DNA of 64,000 bases. It comes from Calamus simplicifolius. Lineage: Eukaryota > Streptophyta > Magnoliopsida > Arecales > Arecaceae. How positions within the stretch are numbered: the first letter of the stretch is position 1; each line of letters begins with the position of its first letter. Below, piece by piece: positions 31,923-42,171 of this stretch. Location: NCBI GenBank assembly GCA_900491605.1, contig UESW01004556.1, positions 796,007 through 860,006 of the forward strand. Direction: 5' to 3'. The translations under genes and the position numbers were made by a program. The notes under the pieces are model-generated. The model was not told the DNA's origin and did not search any database. It worked only from the letters and a program-made list of their open reading frames with translations.

Positions 31923-33624
31923 TGTTGGCCCAGATGGCGACCAAAGAGGGGGGGATGAATTGGGTTCTTTAAAAAATTTAAACACTTTAAAACTTAAAGC
32001 CAATTAGGTGCACAAGTGAAGGTGATGTAGTAAGTAAAGAGCACAATATAAATGAGAGAGATAGAGAGATAGTGACAAAAGCATGACAAACACAAAGATT
32101 TTATAGTGGTTCGGTGTATCCAACACCTACGTCCACTCTCAAGCAACACTTGGGTCCACATTATAATCCCACCGATTACAGTCGAGTTGTTTTACAAGCT
32201 CACAACTCTAACTTGTTGTTTTGCCTGGGATCACAATGAACCCAGCTGGTTTTCACAGGCTCACCAGCACAAAACCTAACCATAAGCTATCCTTAGCCTG
32301 TCCCGAGGTATACTACCTCCACTAATTCAATCCCCCAATTGAATTAGCAAACAACAATAAAAAATATAGTTTTGAATACAAAACAGCTCCTCAAATGATC
32401 AAATATGCAAACCATAAGCTATCCTTAGCCTGTCCCGAGGTATACTACCTCCACTAATTCAATCCCTCGATTGAATTAGCAAACAACAATGAAAAATATA
32501 GTTTTAAATACAAAATAGCTCCTCAAATGAGCAAATATGCAATTAAATAAATAAAGGTAAGAAAAGCTTGTTTGAAGCGATTTGGATGTGCGCTTTTCTT
32601 CTTTTCCTCTTCTCCCTTGAATGATTGAATCAGGCCTCAGCTCAGATTCCTCACAAAAATCGTAGTTGAGAAGTTGGGAAAAAACAGGGCTTTTGCTTTC
32701 TTCCTTTTCACTTGGGAAATCCTTCAATGTTGAGCTTTGAATGCTTTGGATTTCTCTTTGGACTCTCTAGGATTGATGGATTTGAGCTCTGAGTTTTTCC
32801 TCTTTGATTTCTCTCTCTTTCTTTCACAAGATTTTTCAATATTTCTCTTTTTGTGTTCTTTTTTTTTTTTAACGAACGAATCCCCTTTTTATAGACTTCT
32901 TAATCCAAGGTTTTTGATGAAAAACTAGCCGTTGTAAGATGCTTGGATGTTTCTACACACAAAAAATAGTCGTTAGAAGTTAGGTGAGAAAAATATTACC
33001 GTTGGAGTTGACCTGTCACTTTTGAAAATCTGCATTTGACATGTTGGAGTCAGCTTCAACTTTTCATGTGTCGGCTCCAGATCGGGGTATCCAAAAATAG
33101 CAAACAAAAGTTGTTGAGGAGTCGGCTCCGAAAAAGTTATGTGTCGGCTCTGCACTTTCGGGAGTCGACTCTAGAATCCAAAGGTGTCGACTCTAATAAT
33201 TTCCAAAAAAAACATGCTCTCTATACTCAGGTTAGAGTCGGCTCCAGAAACTCAGGTGTGGCTCCATAACTTTCAGGTATCGACTCCCGAACTTCAGGTG
33301 TCGGTTCCAAAAACTGATGCAGAAGGCACTTCTCTATATCTCAGGTTGGAGTCGGCTCCAGAGTTTCAGGTGTCGACTCCAAACCATGCCGAAAACTTAG
33401 AAATGTTCTGATACGCCCTGGGGTCAGCTCCAGACTTTTGAGGTGTCGACTCTAAGTCCTGAAATTAAATAATTTTTATTAAAATTTGATTCAAAACTTA
33501 TTTCCGTATTCCTGTTGACTGATTAACCATTCTTAATGCCTGAAACACTTCTCAAATTTGTCAGAAACATAATGAATATACTCATGTCTTTTGTTAATCA
33601 TCAAAATCAATAATTGGGTCAACA
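31923..33624 (-). repeat. 5' LTR of the SIRE-derived element
   Basis: 1,702 bp, 153 longer than its partner; 132 bp of this is a tandem duplication at 32279-32542. A TATA box (TATAAAAAGG, minus strand, 32893-32884) is intact. The GTCGGCTCC array lies at 33040-33440. Many substitutions separate the two LTRs. Confidence 0.88.
32279..32542. repeat. 132-bp tandem duplication in one LTR only
   Basis: The unit beginning ACCATAAGCTATCC occurs at 32279-32410 and again from 32411, while the partner LTR has one copy (about 28871 on). The second copy carries differences such as CCCTCGATT for CCCCAATT, so the duplication is not brand new. Confidence 0.88.
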
Positions 33625-35183
33625 CCTTGTTCCACACTTCTTCATGCATAGCATTTTCATAAGTTTCAGGCTCAATCATGCAGAAATTACATAAAGCATA
33701 AATGTCACTTAATCTTCTCATTTTTATAGGAGTAGAACTTGAAGATGGACTTACACTTGGAGTTGAAAATGGACTTTATTTGGAGAAGTTTGCGGTGAAC
33801 CTTCAACCTCGTTTTCTTCATTTTGAGCATCATGAATTTCTTCATCAAGAGAAATAATATTTTCTTCAACTTTCTTTGCTTTCAATCCCAAGCAACTTTT
33901 CATTGAAAATAGCATCTCTTCTTATGATCACTTGATTTTGCTTTAAGCTGAAAAGTCTGTAACCTTTTGATTTAGAACTGTATCCAACAAAGATACATTT
34001 TTTACTTACTTCATCAAGTTTATGTCTCCTTTTCTTTGGAATGTGTGCATAGCACACACATCTCTTTGGAATATGTGCATAGCACACACATCCAAAGATT
34101 TTAATATGCTTCACTGAAGGCTTTCTACCATACCATGCTTCAAATGGTGTCATATTTTGAAGAGCTTTTGTTGGACATCTATTCATCAGATAAATTATTG
34201 TATTCACTACTTCTACCCAATAAGAATTTGAAGGCCTTTGTCTTTGAGCATAGATCTAGACATCTCAACAATAGTATTCTTTCTTTCTGCAACTCCATTT
34301 TGCTCTGGTGCATAGTCAACAGTCAATTGTCTTTGTACACCATCATCTTCACAAAATTGTTTAAATTCATTTTAATTGTATTCACCACCTCTATCACTTC
34401 TCAGCACCTTGACATAATGACCACTTTGTCTTTCTATAAGATTTTTAAACTTCTTAAAAATAAAAAATACTTCTGATTTATGTCTCATAAAATACACCCA
34501 TGTCATCCTTGATTAGTCATCAATAAAAATAATGAAGTAAATGTTACTTGCATGAGAAGGAGTTTTTATAGGTCCACATATGTCAGTATGAATAAGCTCT
34601 AATGGTGCTTTAGCTCTCCATACATGTTCTTTTGGAAATGCTTCTCTATGTTGTTTTTCAAGTACACATCCTTCACAAGGTTCTTCCTTGTCATGTATTG
34701 CTGGTAAACCATACACCATATTCTTTTGATATAAACTTCTCAAGCTTTGAGAGTTTAAGTGTCCAAACCTTTTGTGCCATAACCATGACTCATCATTTAC
34801 TTTCATCTTCCATGCAACATCCTTTGCATAGTGCAAAATAAGAGAAAAACTTCTATTTTTCTCCATCTTGATATTTTCCATAAGTTATTTTTTATTCCTC
34901 TGTCATATAACTTGCAAACATTATCTTTAAAGTGTATCATATGCCCATGCTCAATCAATTGTCCAACACTCAAGAGATTTTACTTCAAATCTAGAACAAG
35001 TAAAACATCATGAATAAATTTTCTTCCTTTCTTGGTATTGATTGCAATTGTGCCTTTGCCTCTTGCTTGGACTAGAATACCATTTCCCATCTTCACTTGT
35101 GAAATTGAAGAACTATCAATGTTCATAAAAATAGACTTGTCTCTTGTCATGTGATTTCTGCATCCACTGTCAAGATACCACAT
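33625..35183 (-). pseudogene. Copia protease and integrase
   Basis: Reading the minus strand from 35183: the protease active site in WYLDSGCRNHMT, then the GAG-pre-integrase and zinc-binding region (WLWHKRFGHLN, CEGCVLEKQHREAFPK) at 34881-34513. The integrase core begins with HTDICGP. The middle of the core (34510-34210) is broken by many stops and shifts. The C-terminal part is clear again in 34207-33866 (TPFEAWYGRKPSVKHIKIFGC, KCIFVGYSSKSKGYRL). A tandem CVCYAHIPKR-like repeat marks a small duplication near 34060. It is cut at 33625 by the nested element. Confidence 0.8.
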
Positions 35184-35451
35184 ATTATTACTTTGCTCTT
35201 CAGCAGTTTGACATGCATAAAGTGTGCTTTGTTGACCTTCATTTTCTTCTAATAAGTGTGCTTGCTCACTTGCTTTATACCTGCAATCTTTTGAACATGT
35301 TCAAACTTTTTGCAATTATAACATTGGGGTTTTCCCCTAAATCAATAATCTTTTTCAGCATGAGAAGACCTTTTATATATATTATACCTTTGTTAAGTGC
35401 TCTCATCATATTGCCTTCTTGAAAAATTATTTCTTTGCATTTCTTTACCAT

Positions 35452-36233
35452 TTATCTACCTCTTTCTTTCATATTTCTTCCTCTTCCTCTACTCTGATTT
35501 TCACCTCTGAATGACTCTCTTTTGACTGGAGCATGACTAGAGGATTCTTTTTGAGAATTCTTATCAACCACTTTGAGTTTAGATTGAAAGGCATTTTCAA
35601 TTGATGATTCTTTATGCCTAAACAATCTTTGCTCATGAGCTTCAAGAGATCCCATCAATTCATGAACACTTAATTCAGAAAGATCTTTAGATTCTTCAAT
35701 AATTGTAACTATTGTATCAAATTTTGAAGATAAACTATCTAAGATTTTCTCACATATTCTTTGCTCGGTGATAATTTCACCATAACTCTTCATTTGATTA
35801 ACAGTCTTCATAATTTTGGAGAAGTAACCTTCAATTTTTTATTTTCTTGCATTCTTAAATTATCTAACTCTCTTCTTAGAGTTTAAAGTTTGATAGCTCT
35901 TACCTTTATGTTGCCTTGAAATTCCTCCTGCAAGATATCACATGCCTCCTTTGATTTAGTAGCTCTAATAATTCTGAAAAAAAATTTCTCAGATACAGCT
36001 TGTTGGATGAAGAACAGGGCTTTGGCATCCTTCTTTTTGTAGTCCTTCAATTGCTCATTTTGATGTTTTGTTGGATTAACTAGGTCTTCATACCCATACT
36101 CTACTAAATCCCATACTTCTTATGAAATAAAAAGGGTTTTCATCTTGATACTCCAATAATCATAATTTTCTCCATCAAAAATAGGGATAGAAGGTTGATT
36201 GATATTCATACCAATATTGCTTGAGGTTGCCAT
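35452..36233 (-). pseudogene. Copia gag
   Basis: Start ATG at 36233-36231 (MATSSNIGMNINQP...), then the UBN2-type region including YDYWSIKMKTLF. The open frame 35811-35452 has TEQRICEKILDSL, VTIIEESKDLSELSVHELMGSL and a basic tail. A stop lies near 36120 and others near 35880 and 35820. The Cys/His knuckle expected downstream (about 35270-35300) is decayed. It would form the particle shell. Confidence 0.75.
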
Positions 36234-36947
36234 AAATCACGCCAGTAGCAATTTTTTTTCTCCTCGTAGGATAGGCCTTTAAAACGGATGCAGGCTTCTT
36301 TCTTTATTTCTTATTTTTCTTTCTTTTGCCTTCACGTTCACATCCACCGCAGCAACACACGATCCACCGCAGCAACACACGTTCATGTCTTGCTTTTTTT
36401 TGTATTGCTTTGGGAGGAATCTCTTGCCTTGCTCCTCCCTGAAACTTGTGTAGAGAATTATGAAAAAGCTTTCTAGTTGTTGCTGAGTAGGTCCTTGACA
36501 AGACAATGAATCAACGAATAAAGGTCACGAGGCTTGATGTGCAGAACTTGCTCTCCGTGCGTTACCAGAACGATCGGGACTTCACTACTTCGATGGCTTC
36601 TCGATCATCTGTTCTTGTTGACCTGGAAGGAGATGGGTTTCAAACTGCTGGGCCGATCTTCTCGTCCTCCTCACCGGCTTTCTTAGCTTCCGTCACCGTT
36701 TACAAAATCAAGAAAGCAAGAGATATTTCTTTTTTTTTCTTGTTTCTTGATTTTGCTTTGGATATGGTAAAATCGGGAACCGGCTTCTTTCTCTGCCTTG
36801 GTTTAGCAGAGTACCTTCCCAACGGACTCTTCCTCACCGATCCGTCCAGAGGAAATGTCCTACTAATCCGGCATAGCCTCCAATCTGATGAAGCTTGTGG
36901 CCGTAATCTAATCGAAGTCGAAGGAACCAGGCTCTGATACTGATGTT
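36234..36947 (-). other. Copia leader and primer-binding site remnant
   Basis: About 0.7 kb between gag and the 5' LTR without protein similarity. Next to the LTR (36930-36940) the plus strand reads GGCTCTGATAC, eleven bases of the usual primer-site complement, with the end altered (TGATGTT). A plus-strand open frame of 143 residues here is antisense to the leader and matches nothing I know. A 20-bp word around CCACCGCAGCAACACAC is repeated twice near 36345-36380. Confidence 0.5.
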
Positions 36948-37230
36948 TGTTGGGATTGTTTCCAACACATAATATTTTGAAAAGAGAAATCAAAGGTAGA
37001 AGAAGGTTTTCTCTCAAGAAGAAAAATAGATCTATATCGTTTTATTAAGCATATCATCATATACATATTGTTTCTTATTTCTACGAATAAACATAATGTC
37101 TTTTATGATCTTATCCATATGAGGCTACCCTATCAAAGCATAAAAAGATAGGCTCATTATGTAAAAGCCCAACTTAGACTAAATAAAATAAAATAAAATA
37201 CTAAAAACTAACAACCATTATATTTTAACA
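36948..37230 (-). repeat. 5' LTR of the minus-strand Copia
   Basis: 283 bp, same length and ends as 26733-27015 with a modest number of substitutions. Confidence 0.88.
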
Positions 37231-37482
37231 GACCAAAACAAGAAAATAAAAATCAAGGGTTGATGCGGGAAACCACATTCATACGGCCTGAATTCAAAAT
37301 GCATTCCCCAACTTCTACAAAGCAAAAAGAATATAACCTTACAACATTTGACAAGAACTTGAGATCATATATCATATCAATAAATTGCAAAAATTATACC
37401 TAAAGCAGGCGTCAAACACCTAAAAAATGGCTCACCTAAAAAACAAGAAAATATGAATAGAATGCCATCAAGGAGATGTATG
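37231..37482. other. Short non-coding spacer of the outer CACTA
   Basis: A 252-bp AT-rich stretch between the Copia LTR and the Tat derivative. It has no recognisable coding sequence. Its last five bases, TATGC (37478-37482), are one side of the target duplication of the next element. Confidence 0.4.
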
Positions 37483-38417
37483 CTGTTGCGGCCGAATCAC
37501 ATATGATGAACGTCGAGCAGGCTAGGATCACCGTGTGTGCAGAGAGACCACCGTCTTCCTCCTGGAGCCTGCAAAAAGTCTCGGACCGGTGGTTCCGGCG
37601 GGGACCCTCCGATGCCCAAGTTAGTGAGTCGTCGAACAGGGATATGATTTTTGTAGAATTGTTCTAGAGGAAGTTCCAGAGAGAGTCCCCTTGCATGGAG
37701 CACGGGTCCTCTTTTTATACCTGTTGGGGATCCCGTTTACCTCGGTCTGTTGGAACCATCGAATCCGTCCTGTTGTGATGTTTCATCGAACGGCAAGTCG
37801 TTGGACTGTTGCTGGATAAGGGCCGCTTATAGCGGTAACTGCCTATCAGGCTAACACTTTCCCATGATTTTGGTGAGCGAGGTGCTTAGATTGCGGGGTC
37901 GACTGTATGAAATTACATTGTGTATGTGGGAGATACAGCGGGCCGACGCTAGGGGCCGGAGTCAGAGTTCCAGCATGGGAGGTCGGCGCTGAGGACCGAC
38001 GCTGGGGGCCGGCACTAGAGGCCGACGCTGGACGTCTGTCTTTGGTGTTAACGTGTAACTTTGATGCCGATGCTGGGTGCTGGTCTTTGGTGTTGTTGTT
38101 GGAGGCCGACGCTGGAGGCCGACACTGGAGAACGGCACTGGAGGCCGACGCTGGAAGCCGGCGCTGGAGGCCGGCGCTGGAGGTCGACGCTGGAGGCCGA
38201 CGCTGGAGACCGACGCTGGAGGCCGACGCTGGAGGCCGGCACTGGAGGCCGACGTTGGAGGCCGGCACTGGAGGCCGACACTGGAGACCGGCACTGGAGG
38301 TCAATGCTGGAGACCGGTACTGGAGGCCGACGCTGGCCTTGGGTTTTGTTATCACATCATTGCTTTCGAAAACTGCGCAGAAGATAATACTACCCGGAGA
38401 AACGGCCAGCCGTATCA
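37483..38417 (-). repeat. 3' LTR of the Tat derivative
   Basis: 935 bp from TGTTGC to CGTATCA. It contains a TATA box on the minus strand (37719-37711) and the 13-bp minisatellite at 38098-38333. The open frame 37476-37667 covers the part of the LTR that is fused to the antisense gene in the other copy. Confidence 0.88.
38098..38333. repeat. 13-bp GC-rich minisatellite in the left LTR
   Basis: About 18 units of GGAGGCCGACGCT and close variants (GGCACT, AACGG, GTCG). Because 13 is not a multiple of three, all frames stay open and give repeated RRWRP or SVGLQ peptides on both strands; none is a gene. Confidence 0.92.
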
Positions 38418-38432
38418 GATGCCCCCCCGCCC
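38418..38432 (-). promoter_or_regulatory. Polypurine tract of the Tat derivative
   Basis: The plus strand reads GATGCCCCCCCGCCC next to the LTR, the inversion of the tract that precedes the 3' LTR of the Tat element at 19341. Confidence 0.75.
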
Positions 38433-38853
38433 CTGAGATGGGTGAGCGTTTACTTACCCGTGAAAGGGGTGTAAATATCCTCTAGGTGGCCGGTTTTCGT
38501 GCCATTATTTTGCCTTTGTTGGGATTAGGAAGGATTTCCCTCGGGCAGTGCTACGAAAAGGCGAACGGTATCATTGCGATAAGGTTAACGCCCCCCTTTT
38601 CATTGGTGGTCTTTTCGAGCTTATCGCATTGGCAGGTCATCAAAGCGCCTCCCAACTGAAGATGGACGCGTGGTCAGATCGGACGATTGTGGGGTGTTTC
38701 AAGATGGCATCATGAGGACAAATAGCCCTTATCTTCCTATCTTCTCCACTTCTTCTACCGTTGCCCCCTTTTGAGTCCGCCAGCGTTTCTATCTCTCGTC
38801 ATTCTCTCCGTGCTCTGTTCTTGGCTCGAGTTTTTCTTTTCAGGTTAGTTCCC

Positions 38854-41376
38854 ATGGCTTCCTCTCCTTCTTGCTCCATTTCTGGTTCTTGGGAGGGTTC
38901 CCATCATCCTTCCCAGACTTCCGATTCCCTGTCCAGCCAATGGTCCACCCCTTCTTCTAACCACTCACCGGAGCCACGACCAGTCAACCGTCCCCTAACC
39001 GGGATTCGTTCGGCCGGCGGGCGGACTTCCGTCCGGAACCGGTCGATGGCTGCCGGTCCTTCTAGGGTTGCTAAGGAGTCCCCCGAGGGGACTGCGTCCT
39101 CCATGTCTGCTCAAGACATAGCAAACTTAAAGGCCAGGTATGGCTTCCCTCCAGACCTTCATCTTTTCTTTCCTACCCCTAACGACAGGGCAACCTCTTC
39201 CCGTACCGGAAGGGTTGCTTTGTACGGAGCCTTTTTTAAGGCCGGGCTCTGGTTACCGATCCATCCTTTCATTCTTAATCTTCTAGACCGGTACTCCTTG
39301 ACCCCTTCCCAACTAGTTCCCAACTCTATCCGAACCATTGTTGGTTTTTTAGTACTTTGCCACCTGCAGGGCATTGAGGCTAGTATTTTCCTATTCCGCA
39401 GCTTCTATACCCTTCGCAAACAGTCGGGCTGGTGGTCCTTCACTCCTAGGTCCAATAGGATTCTTAAACTATGCCTTTCTTCCTCCGTTAAAGGGTGGAA
39501 GGACAAGTTTTTCTTTGTGGACATCAGCGGGGTTCGTGGAAGCTGGGGGATACCCAACATCGACGCCAATAGGGACCCTTCCTTCCATCCTTCCACGAGA
39601 CCGAATGGCATTTGGGCAGCTTCTGACTGGCGACATTCCTCGGTGTAATAAGCTTCTAGCCGAGGAGAATCTTCACCGTGCCGGTCTAATTCCCGCGAGG
39701 GGTGAGCATTAGACTACTCGCCTCTCTTCTCCTCTGCTTCTCTTTCTCTTCTTTTTTTTTTTTTTAACTATCCTTTGATTGTGTAGGGATGGCGCCGACG
39801 CTGCATAAGCTTAAACAGGTGGCTGCCAGAAGAGGAAGGCTGCCGGGACTGCACCTCCTGCCGAAGGAAGGGCCGCCGCTAAAGTTCCCTGGAGGGCCGA
39901 TGCTGGGAGGGTTGGCGCTAGGGAGACCGACGCTAGGGAGGTCGACACCGGAGGGGCTAAAGTCGTGAAGCCCCTTCGTGCCAAGGTCTTGAAGAAGGGT
40001 GGCCCCAAAAGGGCCGACGCTGAGGAGGTCAAGGCCCAGAGGGCCAAAACAGTGGAATCCTTGCGCGTAAGCGAGGCGGCTCAAATCCAAGCCGACAAAC
40101 CCATCACGGCAGACGCGGCGAAGGCCGAGGCCGGTGAGGTGGAATGGAACCCACCGGAGGGAGAATCTCCAGCTTCGGCTCCTCCGATTATCTTGCTTGA
40201 CTTATCTCCCGAGGGGGAGACGTCGTCTCCCACGTTCAAAGAGATGGACAAAACTTCGGCAGCAATAGTGGCGACTCCAATCGCTGCCCTGCCCCCCGCG
40301 GGGGCGATAGCCGAAGCGCCTCAGCCAACGAAAGAGCCGGAGGTGGCAGGCTCAGAGGCGGAATCAGCCTCTATAGGGCCGACGTCCAGGGAAGAGAGGG
40401 GTGTCGATCCTTCCTTCCAGTCGCTACTGGCAAACCACGGCCGTTGGGCTGCACGGATCATAGAGGAAGCCTCGGTGGATGAGGTGCAAGAATACCTCCG
40501 AGGTCAAGGGTGTGTTGCCTTTTTTCATGAAGCCTCGGTGGCGCATCTCTGGGTGAGTTTTTGTGCCATTATTGTCCTTTTCCTTCCCCTCTTTTTCTTT
40601 CTTTATATCTGGATATTTTTTTCCAGGCCTTGAATTCTCTTGTCGCCCTTAAAAACCTCTGGACTCTGAGCGACACCGCCATTGAACAAGCACGGGAGGA
40701 GATGGTCTCCCTCCAAGTCAAAGCAGAGAAGGCGGCAATGGCTCTAGAGGATACTCGGGCCACCCTGAAGGGTGAGATCGAGGTTACTCGGCTTAGAGCC
40801 GAAAAGGCTGAATATGCGCTGGAGGTTGCTCAGCGCCGTGCCACCAATGAGCTGGACAATGCTCAGGTGGCAGAGGAAAAACAAAGAGCGGCTGAGGAGA
40901 AGCTGGGGGCGGCAGAACTGGAGGTATGTGTTTTAAAGACTCAACTGAGTTCTGCCTCCGCTGAGACCAATGCGGCCAAGGAAGCCACCCGCCAATACGC
41001 AACTAAAATTGCGGAGCTGGAGGCGTCAGTGGCGGAGGCCCAGAGGAGGGCCATCGAGGCTGAAAAGAAAGGGGCCGATGCCGTAGAAGATTATAAGAAA
41101 TCCGAAGCCTTCGACAATGAGGTAGCCGAGTCAGCGGCGCTAGCTTATGACGCCGGCTTCCAAGACTGTAAAGATAAAATCCAGGAGCTTTACGACCTGG
41201 CCGAATCACATATGATGAACGTCGAGCAGGCTAGGATCACCGTGTGCGCAGAGAGACCGCCGTCTTCCTCCTGGAGCCTACAAAAAGTCCCGGACTGGTG
41301 GTTCCGGCGGGGACCCTCCGACGTCCAAGTTAGTGAGTCGTCGAACAGGGATATGATTTTTGTAGAATTGTTCTAG
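38854..41376 (+). pseudogene. Antisense three-exon gene of the Tat derivative, fused into the LTR
   Basis: ATG at 38854 (MASSPSCSISGSW). The N-terminal Transposase_28-like region has GRVALYGAFFKAGLWLPIHPFI, LVPNSIRTIVGFLVLCHLQGIEAS and SVKGWKDKFFFVDI. A frameshift near 39595 moves the reading to RDRMAFGQLL...LLAEENLHRAGL. Introns are 39702-39786 and 40553-40626, with GT-AG ends. The third exon is a long Ala/Glu-rich coiled coil (ALNSLVALKNLW to GFQDCKDKIQELYDL). At 41199 it runs into the LTR and gains about 59 codons before the TAG ending at 41376. Apart from the shift the frame is open. It is homologous to 16677-18845 throughout. Function unknown. Confidence 0.75.
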
Positions 41377-42166
41377 AGGAAGTTCCAGAGAGAGTCCCCT
41401 TGCATGGAGCACGGGTCCTCTTTTTATACCTGTTGGGGATCCCGTTTACCTCGGTCTGTTGGAACCGTCGAATCCGTCCTGTTGTGATGTTTCATCGAAC
41501 GGCAAGTCATTGGACTGTTGCTGGATAAGGGCCGCTTATAGCGGTAACTGCCTATCAGGCTAACACTTGCCCGTGATTTTGGTGAGCGAGGTGCTTAGAT
41601 TGCGGGGTCGGCTGTATGAAATTACATTGTGTATGTGGGAGATACTGCGGGCCGACGCTAGGGGCCGGAGTCAGAGTTCCAGCACGGGAGGTCGGCGCTG
41701 AGGACCGACGCTGGGGGCCGGCACTAGAGGCCGACGCTGGACGTCTGTCTTTGGTGTTAACGTGTAACTTTGATGCCGACGCTAGGTGCCGGTCTTTGGT
41801 GCTGTTGTTGGAGGCCGACGCTGGAGGCCGACACTGGAGAACGGCACTGGAGGCCGACGCTGGAAGCCGGCGCTGGAGGCCGACGCTGGAGGCCGACGCT
41901 GGAGGCCGGCACTGGAGGCCGACGCTGGAGGCCGGCACTGGAGGCCGACGCTGGAGATCGGCACTGGAGGCCGACGCTGGAGACCGGCACTGGAGGCCGA
42001 CGCTGGAGACCGGCACTGGAGGCCGACGCTGGAGACCGGCACTGGAGGTCAATGCTGGAGACCGGCACTGGAGGCCGACGCTGGCCTTGGGTTTTATTGT
42101 CACATCATTGCTTTCGAAAACTGCGCAGAAGATAATACTATCCCGGGGAAACGACCAGCCGTATCA
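41199..42166 (-). repeat. 5' LTR of the Tat derivative, trimmed at its inner end
   Basis: 968 bp, starting GGCCGAATCAC. Compared with the same point in the other LTR it is 39 bp longer, close to three extra 13-bp units in the minisatellite (41811-42085). A minus-strand TATA box lies at 41428-41420. Confidence 0.88.
41811..42085. repeat. 13-bp GC-rich minisatellite in the right LTR
   Basis: Same unit as at 38098-38333 but about three units longer, and with a regular alternation of GACGCT and GGCACT endings that suggests a 26-bp higher unit. Open frames over it are artefacts. Confidence 0.92.
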
Positions 42167-42171
42167 TATGC

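Larger units (their letters stand above)
28516..33624 (-). mobile_element. SIRE-derived non-autonomous LTR element nested in Copia, minus strand
   Basis: LTRs at 28516-30064 and 31923-33624 begin TGTTGG and end CAACA in plus-strand reading. They are flanked by the perfect duplication CCTTG (28511-28515 and 33625-33629). The interior is only about 1.86 kb and has no protease, integrase or polymerase: a SIRE-type gag start is joined to a SIRE-type third ORF. Primer-binding site and polypurine tract are both present, so the element could be copied by enzymes of a full SIRE element in trans. The LTR ends resemble those of the SIRE element at 54016. Confidence 0.9.
26733..37230 (-). mobile_element. 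Copia LTR retrotransposon, minus strand, split by a nested element
   Basis: Two 283-bp LTRs (26733-27015 and 36948-37230), both starting TGTTGGGATTG and ending TTTTAACA, enclose gag, protease, integrase, reverse transcriptase and RNase H in Copia order on the minus strand. The nested element 28516-33624 interrupts the integrase-to-reverse-transcriptase linker. Without it the element is about 5.4 kb, normal for Copia. Flanking five-mers (TGTGC and GACCA) do not match, so no target duplication is visible. The lineage within Copia is uncertain. Confidence 0.88.
37483..42166 (-). mobile_element. Non-autonomous Tat derivative carrying only the antisense gene
   Basis: LTR copies at 37483-38417 and 41199-42166 lie between matching duplications TATGC (37478-37482 and 42167-42171). 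A polypurine tract (inverted GGGCGGGGGGGCATC, 38418-38432) and the GGAGGGTCCCCGCCGG block in the LTR match the Tat element at 9914, placing this copy on the minus strand. The interior holds only the antisense gene; gag, pol and primer site are gone. The 5' LTR lacks its last six bases (TGTTGC in plus reading) and joins straight onto the gene. I infer a deletion between short GGCC-type matches. Confidence 0.88.

Noticed and set aside
36506..36937. 143-codon plus-strand open frame
   Set aside because: Antisense to the Copia leader, ends at the primer-site remnant, no recognisable motif.
37846..38485. Long overlapping open frames on both strands (up to 192 codons)
   Set aside because: They translate a 13-bp tandem repeat that lacks stops in all frames; repeated RRWRP/SVGLQ peptides are composition artefacts within an LTR.
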